From the NCBI GenBank assembly GCA_910577075.1, contig CAJTKV010000050.1, positions 1 to 11,614 of the forward strand: a stretch of DNA of 11,614 nt. The letters are read 5' to 3'. The translations under genes were made by a program, and so were the position numbers. The notes below the pieces were generated by a model. It saw only the letters and a program-made list of their open reading frames with translations, ran no database searches and was not told the origin of the DNA. Positions 1 through 5,342 of this stretch are shown in pieces. Source of the DNA: an uncultured Bacilli bacterium (GTDB lineage Bacteria; Bacillota_I; Bacilli_A; RF39; UBA660). The number at the start of each line of letters is the position of its first letter. Position 1 is the stretch's first letter.

Positions 1-2
1 CT

Positions 3-803
3 ACTCTACACATGGATGAAACAACTCCTCATATTCATATTGTCGTTGTTCCTCTTGTTAAAAAGTTTGATAAAAGGGTCAATCGTGAAAAATATTGTAT
101 AACTAAAAAAGAATATATCAAAAGTAGCACCCACTTGTCTAAGCTACAAGATAAATATTATGAAAGATTAAGAAATAAAGGATTTGAGATAGAACGAGGA
201 GAAAAAAATACAGGTATTAAAAACTTAACTCCTAAACAATTAAAGGGTATTACTCGTATGTTAGATAAGAATTTAGATAACACAAAATATAAAATGAATC
301 GTGAATATAATAATCTCCTTAAAACTATGAAAAGTGAAGCAAAAAAGATATTTAATCATAAAGTAGTATTTGATTATGATACTTACTTATATTTAATGGA
401 TTACTTAAAACAAGCTAAAGAAGCAATTAATAAAGTTTCAAAAAGTGAAGGATTATATAAAGAACTACAACAAGAGATTAAATACTATATGGCACTATTA
501 GCAGTTAATGACGGGAAAGATGCACAAATAAACTATTTGACAAACAAAGTTAATAAATTGGAAAATTATTATTCTTCATTTAAAAACTTTATTATCCAAT
601 TCTTACAAGCATTAAAAGATATTTTTAGAAACATTTTATTGTTTGGAAAAGACAAAGAAAAAGATATAGTTATAACTCAAATCAAAGATTGTTATGATAA
701 CAACTTATATAATGATTCTGATATTACTTATATTACAAAAGATACATCTAAAGAAAAAGAAATGATTCAGTATTTAGAAGAAAAGGACTACGATATTTTT
801 TAA
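3..803 (+). CDS. MobV/Pre-family plasmid relaxase, 5'-truncated by window edge
   Basis: This is the C-terminal part of a MobV (Pre/Mob, plasmid recombination enzyme) relaxase, which nicks the origin of transfer of small mobilizable plasmids. The frame is open from base 3. It reads through a His at 9-11 into the metal-binding motif HMDETTPHIHIVVVP, the HxDExxPHxH signature of the family. The ATG at 12-14 lies inside that motif, so it is an internal Met and the true start is off the left edge. After the motif come SSTHLSKLQDKYYERL and an IERG segment typical of the MobV catalytic domain. A long Lys/Glu-rich helical tail follows, likely coiled coil, as in other MobV C-termini. The stop codon sits in the loop of a strong hairpin. 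The gene marks this as plasmid-derived or integrated mobilizable DNA. The family call is firm; whether the full protein is intact cannot be seen. Confidence 0.9.
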   Translation, partial: TLHMDETTPHIHIVVVPLVKKFDKRVNREKYCITKKEYIKSSTHLSKLQDKYYERLRNKGFEIERGEKNTGIKNLTPKQLKGITRMLDKNLDNTKYKMNREYNNLLKTMKSEAKKIFNHKVVFDYDTYLYLMDYLKQAKEAINKVSKSEGLYKELQQEIKYYMALLAVNDGKDAQINYLTNKVNKLENYYSSFKNFIIQFLQALKDIFRNILLFGKDKEKDIVITQIKDCYDNNLYNDSDITYITKDTSKEKEMIQYLEEKDYDIF

Positions 804-896
804 TTCGTAGTCCTTAAATACTAAATGGTGTCAATTTAGTAAACACACTTGTACATTGACATAATCAATGAACGTGTGAAAACAATAAATTGTTTT
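783..896 (+). other. Cluster of four consecutive stem-loops after the relaxase
   Basis: Four inverted repeats follow each other almost without gaps. They are 783-793 with 805-815 (11 bp, perfect, stop codon in the loop), 820-826 with 834-840 (7 bp), 844-859 with 865-878 (cacac and cattga arms around an internal bulge), and 879-885 with 890-896 (7 bp, loop taaa). The first could end transcription but has no T-run after it. A string of hairpins beside a mob gene resembles the single-strand origins of rolling-circle plasmids. However, I do not see the conserved CS-6 hexamer TAGCGT, so that role is only inferred. Confidence 0.5.
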
Positions 897-942
897 GAAA
901 TTTATAATTTTTAACAAATACTATTCCATTTTTTCTGATTTT

Positions 943-951
943 TGATATAAT
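943..951 (+). promoter_or_regulatory. Extended -10 promoter of the 980 gene
   Basis: TGATATAAT is a perfect -10 hexamer (946-951) with the TGN extension. The -35 region is poor (TTCCAT at 924-929, spacer 16). A start near 958 would give a short leader that includes the AAAGGAG ribosome binding site at 964-970. Confidence 0.6.
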
Positions 952-979
952 AAATAACTAATTAAAGGAGTGATTTTTA

Positions 980-2014
980 ATGAACCGTTTAGAATATATT
1001 GAGGTTAAGGAAGCTACAGAAATACCTTTAAATCGTTGGAATAATGTAACATTTAGATTTAGTGATACATATTACACAATTGTTGAAGGTAATATCCCTT
1101 TAGAAGTTGCAAATACTATTTATGAAAAATATCCAGGAAATCCTTATGGTATAAGAGTTAATGGTGGATGTAATGATTGGAATCCAAGTGAAGTTTTTCC
1201 TCATTATTACCATATTGATACAAAAGAAGGACTTGTAATTTTTATAACAGAAATGAAAGATTATTTTGCTAGAAAAACTGGATTACCAGAAACTGATGTT
1301 CAAAAATATGATGAATTAATGGCTAGAATAAATTCAAAAATTCTAGAAAAGGTAAATCTTTCTATTTCAACCAATGAATGGATGCAATCAGATGAGGAAA
1401 ATAGGGAAATTTTTTTTCAAACTGTGTCAAGTAATGAAAAAACATCTTTTGGAAAAGAGTTTAGAAAAGCAGTTGATGATTTTGACAAAACTATTAATCC
1501 TTTTATAAATCAGGATATAGAATTAGATGAAGTTGGAAGCTATATTAAAAAGGTTAATATTAGTGCTAATACTTATGATTCTAAGGATAATGATGGTATG
1601 ATGAGAAAAAATTGTTGTGGAATGCATATAACTGATTTAGAAAGCGGAAATAAAGTTATTTTTTATAGAAATTTTGATGGATTTTCATATCAATTACAGT
1701 ATACTTTAGGGGAAGATCAATACCTAGATGTTTTACATTACTATTCTACTAGAGAAACCGATGATAATGATAAAGGAGAATTTATTGCTATCAATTACTG
1801 GGGAGACAATATCCCACAAAAAATAGATATAAGATATAATCTTACAAAGGGTATTGCAGGTTCAACTTATGGTCAAAAAACTCCTATTACACCAGATCAA
1901 GAAAAATTTGTTTATGACGAATTATTAAAAGCAATTGAGCTAGCTTCTTCAATAACTTTAGATAATATGAAAAAGAAAGGCATTCCTAAGCAATTATTAC
2001 CAAATAATCAATAA
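980..2014 (+). CDS. Unrecognised 344-residue soluble protein
   Basis: I do not recognise this family. The start is well supported: AAAGGAG at 964-970 lies nine bases before the ATG, with an extended -10 upstream. There is no signal peptide or membrane segment, so it is probably cytoplasmic. The first 80 residues are rich in aromatic residues and Gly/Asn (RWNNVTFRFSDTYYTIVEG, then YGIRVNGGCNDWNP), suggesting a beta-sheet domain. Residues about 85-190 are more helical and charged. A second beta-rich half contains NCCGMHITDLESGN and IFYRNFDGFSYQL. The pair of adjacent cysteines is notable, but no metal site or catalytic motif can be named. It stands alone, with its own promoter and divergent surroundings, downstream of a mobilization gene. 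It is therefore plausibly cargo of a mobile element. No function is proposed. Confidence 0.75.
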   Translation: MNRLEYIEVKEATEIPLNRWNNVTFRFSDTYYTIVEGNIPLEVANTIYEKYPGNPYGIRVNGGCNDWNPSEVFPHYYHIDTKEGLVIFITEMKDYFARKTGLPETDVQKYDELMARINSKILEKVNLSISTNEWMQSDEENREIFFQTVSSNEKTSFGKEFRKAVDDFDKTINPFINQDIELDEVGSYIKKVNISANTYDSKDNDGMMRKNCCGMHITDLESGNKVIFYRNFDGFSYQLQYTLGEDQYLDVLHYYSTRETDDNDKGEFIAINYWGDNIPQKIDIRYNLTKGIAGSTYGQKTPITPDQEKFVYDELLKAIELASSITLDNMKKKGIPKQLLPNNQ

Positions 2015-2017
2015 ACT

Positions 2018-2057
2018 ATAAAATAAGCATATAAAACATATAATAATGTTATTTTAT
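2018..2057 (+). terminator. Weak AT-only hairpin after the 980 gene
   Basis: A 9-bp inverted repeat (2018-2026 with 2049-2057) begins four bases after the stop codon. It contains only A-T pairs and has a 22-base loop and no clean T-run, so it is at best a weak terminator. Confidence 0.25.
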
Positions 2058-2066
2058 AAAATTTTA

Positions 2067-2075
2067 TGATATACT
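2067..2075 (+). promoter_or_regulatory. Extended -10 promoter for the first structured RNA
   Basis: TGATATACT carries TGN plus TATACT (2070-2075). The -35 region is not convincing. Initiation near 2081-2083 would place a 7-bp hairpin (2078-2084 with 2097-2103) at the very 5' end and the terminator at 2189-2219 at the 3' end. No open reading frame with a ribosome binding site lies between. Confidence 0.45.
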
Positions 2076-2143
2076 ATAGTCAGTTAATAAATTATTACTG
2101 ACTATTTATTTTGCTCAAAGAGTTGTTGTACTTCTCTCTTTCG

Positions 2144-2183
2144 GGCACCATTGATAAATCTGTTCGAACTATTCGAACTTTAA
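2144..2183 (+). repeat. 40-nt direct repeat, copy 1
   Basis: It is identical at 38 of 40 positions to 3434-3473, offset by 1290 bases and in the same orientation. The differences are T2172/A3462 and G2175/A3465. Sequence immediately outside the 40 nt is unrelated between the copies, although both are followed 5-6 nt later by a terminator stem. Confidence 0.95.
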
Positions 2184-2188
2184 TATAG

Positions 2189-2219
2189 AAACAATCATAG
2201 GATTGTTTTTTATTTTTTT
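2189..2219 (+). terminator. Intrinsic terminator after RNA copy 1
   Basis: An 8-bp stem (2189-2196 with 2201-2208, aaacaatc/gattgttt, loop atag) is followed by a long T-rich tail to 2219. Confidence 0.85.
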
Positions 2220-2398
2220 GAAAAAATCATAAAAGGCTTGTGACTATGATAGAGTAACAAAAAAATTAATAAAAATTTTAAACCTTTTAGAATATGGATC
2301 TTTTAATCGAAGATAAAACAATTGCGGAAGCCAAAAAGTACAAAATGTTTTGATGTATCGACAAAAGTGAAAATCAAATTTAAAAAATTTTTATAAAT
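2220..2398. other. Intergenic stretch without a supported gene
   Basis: No gene with a ribosome binding site is visible. From the ATG at 2294 there are 19 codons (MDLLIEDKTIAEAKKYKMF) before TGA. A shift of one frame at that stop continues as DVSTKVKIKFKKFL. This could be a decayed coding remnant, but it is short and unrecognised. Confidence 0.3.
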
Positions 2399-2419
2399 AA
2401 ATTCTATATTCTAGAATTT
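2399..2419. promoter_or_regulatory. Inverted repeat overlapping a -35 box, candidate operator
   Basis: aaattcta at 2399-2406 and tagaattt at 2412-2419 form a perfect 8-bp inverted repeat around a 5-bp centre. Its right arm covers the first bases of the -35 box (2417-2422) of the next gene. That is the position expected for a repressor site. Confidence 0.4.
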
Positions 2420-2445
2420 ACTTATAAAAAACAAAATGTTATAAT
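2417..2445 (+). promoter_or_regulatory. Promoter of the ATT-start membrane protein gene
   Basis: TTTACT (2417-2422) and TATAAT (2440-2445) are separated by 17 bases, with a TGT extension before the -10. The predicted transcription start, near 2452, gives a very short leader holding only the GGTGAG ribosome binding site. Confidence 0.65.
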
Positions 2446-2469
2446 TGATTTAGATGGTGAGATGATAGT

Positions 2470-3315
2470 ATTAAAAAACGTAATTCATTAATTATAGTTT
2501 TATCAATTTTTGCAGTTTTATCAACTTTTGTAATAGCTATTTTCTATACTTGCAGAGAGTATGATGAATCACTAGAATCTCTTAAAGTACCTCAATTTAT
2601 ATCAAAGGGACAAAAAAAAGAAAAAATAAAATCAACCAAAAGAATTGATGTTTGCGCCAAAAATAACTTCAAGGGTACAAGTATAAATAAAAAAAACAGC
2701 TTCGATGATTATATTAATCTTATCAGTGACGATGTTAATTGTACAATATCAAAACTAAAACAAGAATATGGAGAATTAACAAAAAGAGTTAATACATATA
2801 CTTCATATCGTGAAAGTAAAGCAGATGTTGATAATTATTATGAAAAGATTAATTTAGAGACGTTTAATTTAATAGTTAGATTAAGAAAATATGATTATAA
2901 AGCGGCTAAATTACTATTAACAGGCGATCTTCACTTGTATAATAAATTCACTTCTTTGGATTCTTTATATGATAAGGTTGACACTGCATGTACTAGAATA
3001 GAAAATGATATTTATCAAGGGCTTCTTATGGATTTAAAATTATTTTATCATGAAGGGATAATAAAAAATCAAAAAGGAAATATTCCAGATAGCGAATATC
3101 AAACTGCTAGAAATGATTCGGGTTATATTCATGCAAAGATTAGAAACTATGTATATAATTTTTATTTTGACATCAATTTAGATAATTTTACTTTATACAC
3201 AGATTTAAAAAAATCATTTTATAATGACGATAGTAAATCTTCGGCTAAATACATTAGTAAATTTGAAAAAGACACCAGTGATTTTATTAAGGTGAATAAA
3301 AAATATTTAAGATAA
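2470..3315 (+). CDS. Membrane-anchored helical protein with an apparent ATT start
   Basis: The family is not recognised. The reading frame is open from 2461 to the stop at 3313-3315 and has no ATG, GTG or TTG until a TTG at 2935. Starting there would discard more than half of the protein. Reading from ATT at 2470 gives an N-terminus of the form (M)KKRNSLIIVLSIFAVL, a typical positive stretch followed by one membrane segment (about residues 6-26). SD-like GGTGAG (2456-2461) lies eight bases upstream. The remaining 250 or so residues are hydrophilic, Lys/Asp/Tyr-rich and mostly helical, probably outside the membrane. Cys28 follows the membrane segment, but FYTC is not a good lipobox. The ATG at 2462 is in another frame and stops after nine codons; a -1 slip on A-AAA-AAC (2473-2479) would join it to this frame. 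A damaged ATG is also possible. Confidence 0.6.
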   Translation: MKKRNSLIIVLSIFAVLSTFVIAIFYTCREYDESLESLKVPQFISKGQKKEKIKSTKRIDVCAKNNFKGTSINKKNSFDDYINLISDDVNCTISKLKQEYGELTKRVNTYTSYRESKADVDNYYEKINLETFNLIVRLRKYDYKAAKLLLTGDLHLYNKFTSLDSLYDKVDTACTRIENDIYQGLLMDLKLFYHEGIIKNQKGNIPDSEYQTARNDSGYIHAKIRNYVYNFYFDINLDNFTLYTDLKKSFYNDDSKSSAKYISKFEKDTSDFIKVNKKYLR

Positions 3316-3346
3316 ATAAAGATTTTTTATTCTTGTTTAGAAAGAA

Positions 3347-3355
3347 TGATATTAA
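3347..3355 (+). promoter_or_regulatory. Possible extended -10 for the second structured RNA
   Basis: TGATATTAA resembles TGN plus a weak -10 (TATTAA), and no good -35 accompanies it. It is placed much as the promoter of copy 1 is, about 80 bases before the 40-nt element. Confidence 0.25.
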
Positions 3356-3433
3356 TCCATATTTCGGAGATAATAATTAAATAAAAAATTTACAAAAAAG
3401 AGAACTAAATAGCCGTGGTGACCAGATAAAACT

Positions 3434-3473
3434 GGCACCATTGATAAATCTGTTCGAACTAATCAAACTTTAA
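3434..3473 (+). repeat. 40-nt direct repeat, copy 2
   Basis: Partner of 2144-2183 with two substitutions. One of them (G2175 to A3465) turns a U-G pair into a U-A pair in the helix closing the conserved loop. Both break the alternative GTTCGAA/TTCGAAC hairpin seen in copy 1, which argues that the outer helix is the functional one. Confidence 0.95.
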
Positions 3474-3479
3474 ATACAT

Positions 3480-3507
3480 ATATTAGTCGAAGAGACTAGT
3501 ATTTTTT
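3480..3507 (+). terminator. Intrinsic terminator after RNA copy 2
   Basis: A 9-bp stem with one G-U pair (3480-3488 with 3494-3502, loop gaaga) runs straight into six Ts. The stem sequence is unrelated to that of copy 1, so structure and position are kept while sequence is not. Confidence 0.8.
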
Positions 3508-3517
3508 GTTTTCACAA

Positions 3518-3590
3518 GTATTTTTAATAGTGTGTAAAAATACCTATGGGAAAACGCTTTATAAATAATTATTATCTTAGAAAGTAGGTA
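3518..3590 (+). promoter_or_regulatory. Competing stems in the leader of the first nucleotidase gene
   Basis: A perfect 9-bp hairpin pairs 3518-3526 (gtattttta) with 3535-3543 (taaaaatac). A second stem pairs TACCTA at 3541-3546 with TAGGTA at 3585-3590, and the latter includes the weak ribosome binding site of the gene at 3598. The two stems share bases 3541-3543, so they are mutually exclusive. This is the arrangement expected of a translational switch. No ligand or factor can be named. Confidence 0.4.
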
Positions 3591-3597
3591 ACAATAA

Positions 3598-4203
3598 ATG
3601 AAAATAGGAATTGATATAGATGACACAACTTTTTTGACAGTAAAATCAATGTTAAAATATGCCGATATTTTCGAAGAAGAAATATCAGGAATACCAACTA
3701 ATAGAGATAGTTTTGGATTAATAAAAAATAGATATTATTTAAAAGCATTGTATGGTTGGGATGATGAAACAAAATTTGCTTTTTTTAATAAGTATTATAA
3801 AAATGTATTAGAAGAATGTACAATGTTACCAGATGCTGATAAAGTTATACAAAGATTAAAAGCCAAGGGAGATACAATTCACTTTATTACTGCAAGATTA
3901 ATGAATATTGATGGATGCAATACAGAGCTTATTACAAGAAAAAGTTTAGAAGATTTTAATATTCCATACGATAGTTTAGACTTACACATTAGTGATAAAT
4001 TAACTTTTTTTAAACAACAAGGAATAGATATATGCATAGAAGATAGCTACGAAACATGTAGAGAATTAACTGATAATGGAATTAAATCTATATTGATGAC
4101 AACAAAAATGAATAGTGAAATAGATAATGGAGAAATTGTCCGTGTAAATAATTGGCAAGAAATCTATGATGAAATAGAAAAATATAGAAAGCAAAGAAAC
4201 TAA
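3598..4203 (+). CDS. HAD-superfamily 5'(3')-deoxyribonucleotidase-like phosphatase
   Basis: A 201-residue phosphatase of the HAD fold, closest in layout to the NT5C/5'(3')-deoxyribonucleotidase group and its uncharacterised bacterial relatives. It would hydrolyse the phosphate of a (deoxy)nucleoside monophosphate in the cytoplasm. All four HAD motifs are visible: I, DIDDT with nucleophile Asp6 and acid/base Asp8; II, FITAR with Thr98; III, Lys134 in ISDK; IV, IEDS with Glu148-Asp149. A helical cap lies between motifs I and II (about residues 15-75). The C-terminal IVRVNNWQEI recurs in the next gene. The ribosome binding site is weak (AGTAGG, nine bases upstream) and may be sequestered by a leader stem. 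The substrate is inferred from family only; another small phosphate ester is possible. Confidence 0.8.
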   Translation: MKIGIDIDDTTFLTVKSMLKYADIFEEEISGIPTNRDSFGLIKNRYYLKALYGWDDETKFAFFNKYYKNVLEECTMLPDADKVIQRLKAKGDTIHFITARLMNIDGCNTELITRKSLEDFNIPYDSLDLHISDKLTFFKQQGIDICIEDSYETCRELTDNGIKSILMTTKMNSEIDNGEIVRVNNWQEIYDEIEKYRKQRN

Positions 4204-4252
4204 AAATAAATTTTTATAAAGTGTACTTAACTTATTTTTACTAGGTTAAATA

Positions 4253-4267
4253 TTTTGTTCAACAAAA
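4253..4267. promoter_or_regulatory. 15-bp palindrome, candidate operator of the second HAD gene
   Basis: TTTTGTT-C-AACAAAA is a perfect 7+1+7 palindrome located about 15-35 bases upstream of the -10 at 4283-4288. It falls in the -35 region, where a dimeric repressor or activator could bind. Confidence 0.35.
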
Positions 4268-4279
4268 ATATATTAATTA

Positions 4280-4288
4280 TGCTACAAT
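4280..4288 (+). promoter_or_regulatory. Extended -10 promoter of the second HAD gene
   Basis: TGCTACAAT, that is TGN plus TACAAT. The -35 is not obvious. It lies seven bases before the AGGAGG ribosome binding site, so the leader would be very short. Confidence 0.45.
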
Positions 4289-4309
4289 TTGTTTAGGAGG
4301 TATCCTTAT

Positions 4310-4876
4310 ATGAAAACACTTATGATTGATATGGATAATGTAATTACCAATAATCAATTTACTCTTTTTTTAGAAGAATTTTTAAATAAAAAACTAGATT
4401 TTAATACCCTGAATGTAAAATATAGACAAGACGTAATTGAAGGAAGAGAAGAAGAATTTAGAGATATTTACCAATATAAAAATTTATACGAAAATGCCCC
4501 TTTATTGGAAGGGTGTTATGAAACTATAAAAAGATTAAGCGAGAAGTATGACATATATATTGTTACTTCTTATATTTGGGGAAAAGATATTATAGATCCA
4601 GCAGAAAATCTAAAAAATAAGTTTAATTACCTGAAAGAAAAACTACCTTTCATTAAAACAAACAATTTTATTTTTGCTCAAAACAAAAAAATAATGCACT
4701 TTGATATAAGCATAGATGATAGATTATCAGGGTTAGAAAATGCTGATTTTAAGATACTATTTAACTCTTGGAGTAATAAATCTATTTCAGAAGAATATTT
4801 AAGTGAAAACAATATTATACGGGTAAATAATTGGAGCGAAATTGAAAACTTATTATTAAAAGAATTTAATGATTAA
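4310..4876 (+). CDS. HAD-superfamily 5'-deoxyribonucleotidase (NT5C-like)
   Basis: A 188-residue HAD phosphatase of the NT5C (PF06941-type) group, expected to dephosphorylate deoxynucleoside monophosphates in the cytoplasm. Motifs: I, DMDNV with Asp7 and Asp9; II, IVTS with Thr86; III, Lys126 or Lys127 in AQNKK; IV, SIDDR with Asp136-Asp137. The cap region RDIYQYKNLYENAPLLEG is typical of the group. I start the protein at ATG 4310 because AGGAGG (4295-4300) lies nine bases before it. The upstream TTG at 4289 would place the ribosome binding site inside the gene. The C-terminal IIRVNNWSEI matches IVRVNNWQEI in the preceding gene, so the two are probably distant paralogues. It has its own promoter and palindrome, and is followed after 18 bases by the MazG gene. 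Confidence 0.85.
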   Translation: MKTLMIDMDNVITNNQFTLFLEEFLNKKLDFNTLNVKYRQDVIEGREEEFRDIYQYKNLYENAPLLEGCYETIKRLSEKYDIYIVTSYIWGKDIIDPAENLKNKFNYLKEKLPFIKTNNFIFAQNKKIMHFDISIDDRLSGLENADFKILFNSWSNKSISEEYLSENNIIRVNNWSEIENLLLKEFND

Positions 4877-4894
4877 AAAAGGAGTATATTAGAT

Positions 4895-5215
4895 ATGAAG
4901 AATATAACTATATCAGAATTGCAAATGTTAATAAAAAAAATTGATCATAAAAATAATTCTATAGATAAATATTTTTATAAACTAACTGAAGAAATCGGAG
5001 AATTAGCTCAATCTATTCGAAAGAATAAAAGGTTACATGATAATAACACAATCAAAGGAACTATAGAAGAAGAATTATATGACGTACTTTACTATATTAT
5101 TTGTTTAGCCAATATGTATGATATAGATTTAGAAGAATGTATGTTTCTCAAAGAAAAGCTTAATGCCGAAAAATATAGTAGAAAAAGTATTTTTGATAAT
5201 GATAATGTTGAATAA
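4895..5215 (+). CDS. MazG-like nucleoside triphosphate pyrophosphohydrolase
   Basis: A 106-residue all-alpha NTP pyrophosphohydrolase of the MazG-like type, which converts (d)NTPs to the monophosphate plus pyrophosphate. The Mg-binding signature EExxE...ExxD is present: Glu32-Glu33 and Glu36 in TEEIGELAQSIRK, then Glu60 and Asp63 in IEEELYDVLYYI. The length fits single-domain MazG-like proteins rather than the two-domain housekeeping MazG. AAAGGAG (4878-4884) gives a ten-base spacing to ATG. The gap to the preceding nucleotidase is 18 bases, so they are almost certainly cotranscribed. Together they could take a triphosphate down to a nucleoside. A strong terminator follows. The preferred base is unknown. 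Confidence 0.88.
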   Translation: MKNITISELQMLIKKIDHKNNSIDKYFYKLTEEIGELAQSIRKNKRLHDNNTIKGTIEEELYDVLYYIICLANMYDIDLEECMFLKEKLNAEKYSRKSIFDNDNVE

Positions 5216-5254
5216 AATTGTAGGCAACCATATAATCAGTACTAAATTGATATC

Positions 5255-5283
5255 AAACTCGAAATTTAGTGTTTCGAGTTTTT
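5255..5283 (+). terminator. Intrinsic terminator after the MazG gene
   Basis: A 10-bp perfect stem (5255-5264 with 5272-5281, aaactcgaaa/tttcgagttt, seven-base loop) ends in a T-run. Its core stem is the same as that of the terminator at 7532-7557. Confidence 0.88.
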
Positions 5284-5298
5284 ATATGCTTAAATTTA

Positions 5299-5307
5299 TG
5301 ATATAAT
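5299..5307 (+). promoter_or_regulatory. Extended -10 promoter of the 5343-7510 gene block
   Basis: TGATATAAT, identical to the element at 943-951. The -35 is poor (T-rich and shared with the preceding terminator tail). It is the only clear promoter before the four-gene block. Confidence 0.6.
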
Positions 5308-5342
5308 TAAACCAATAGAATTTATGAGGTTAAATAACTAGT

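Larger units (their letters stand above)
2081..2219 (+). ncRNA. Candidate structured RNA, copy 1 (about 140 nt)
   Basis: This looks like a short non-coding transcript or terminated leader. In order it has a promoter at 2067-2075, a 5' hairpin, and a stem aaagag/ctcttt (2117-2122 with 2136-2141). Then come the 40-nt conserved element (2144-2183) and a strong intrinsic terminator. Within the element, 2151-2154 can pair with 2173-2176, leaving a loop that contains GTTCGAAC. An alternative 7-bp hairpin (2162-2168 with 2172-2178) is possible in this copy only. It matches no RNA class I know: no T-box sequence and no recognisable riboswitch core. It could be an independent small RNA or an attenuator for the membrane protein gene that begins 250 bases later. 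Confidence 0.45.
3362..3507 (+). ncRNA. Candidate structured RNA, copy 2, in the nucleotidase leader
   Basis: This is the second instance of the conserved 40-nt element followed by a terminator. It has a strong 5' hairpin: 3416-3420 and 3422-3425 pair with 3436-3440 and 3432-3435 (tggtg-a-ccag with ctgg-cacca), and this stem takes in the first seven bases of the repeat. The helix TTGAT/ATCAA (3441-3445 with 3462-3466) closes a conserved loop containing GTTCGAAC. The 5' end is uncertain because its promoter is weak. It could be a small RNA or the sensor part of a leader controlling the HAD gene at 3598, which begins 90 bases after the terminator. Confidence 0.42.

Noticed and set aside
2155..2180. 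tRNA T-arm (GTTCGAAC looks like a T-loop)
   Set aside because: No flanking 5-bp T-stem, no acceptor or anticodon arms, no cloverleaf.
2294..2396. Small frameshifted gene MDLLIEDK...KMF / DVSTKV...
   Set aside because: About 33 codons in all, no ribosome binding site, no recognisable family. Recorded only as a possible remnant in the intergenic entry.
2081..3507. Type III toxin-antitoxin (ToxI-like RNA repeat plus toxin)
   Set aside because: Those systems have tandem repeats within one RNA directly before a ToxN/AbiQ toxin. Here each RNA has one copy, and the next genes are a membrane protein and a HAD phosphatase.
3410..3510. T-box or other known riboswitch in the nucleotidase leader
   Set aside because: No T-box antiterminator sequence and no known aptamer core could be recognised, and no aminoacylation or uptake gene follows.
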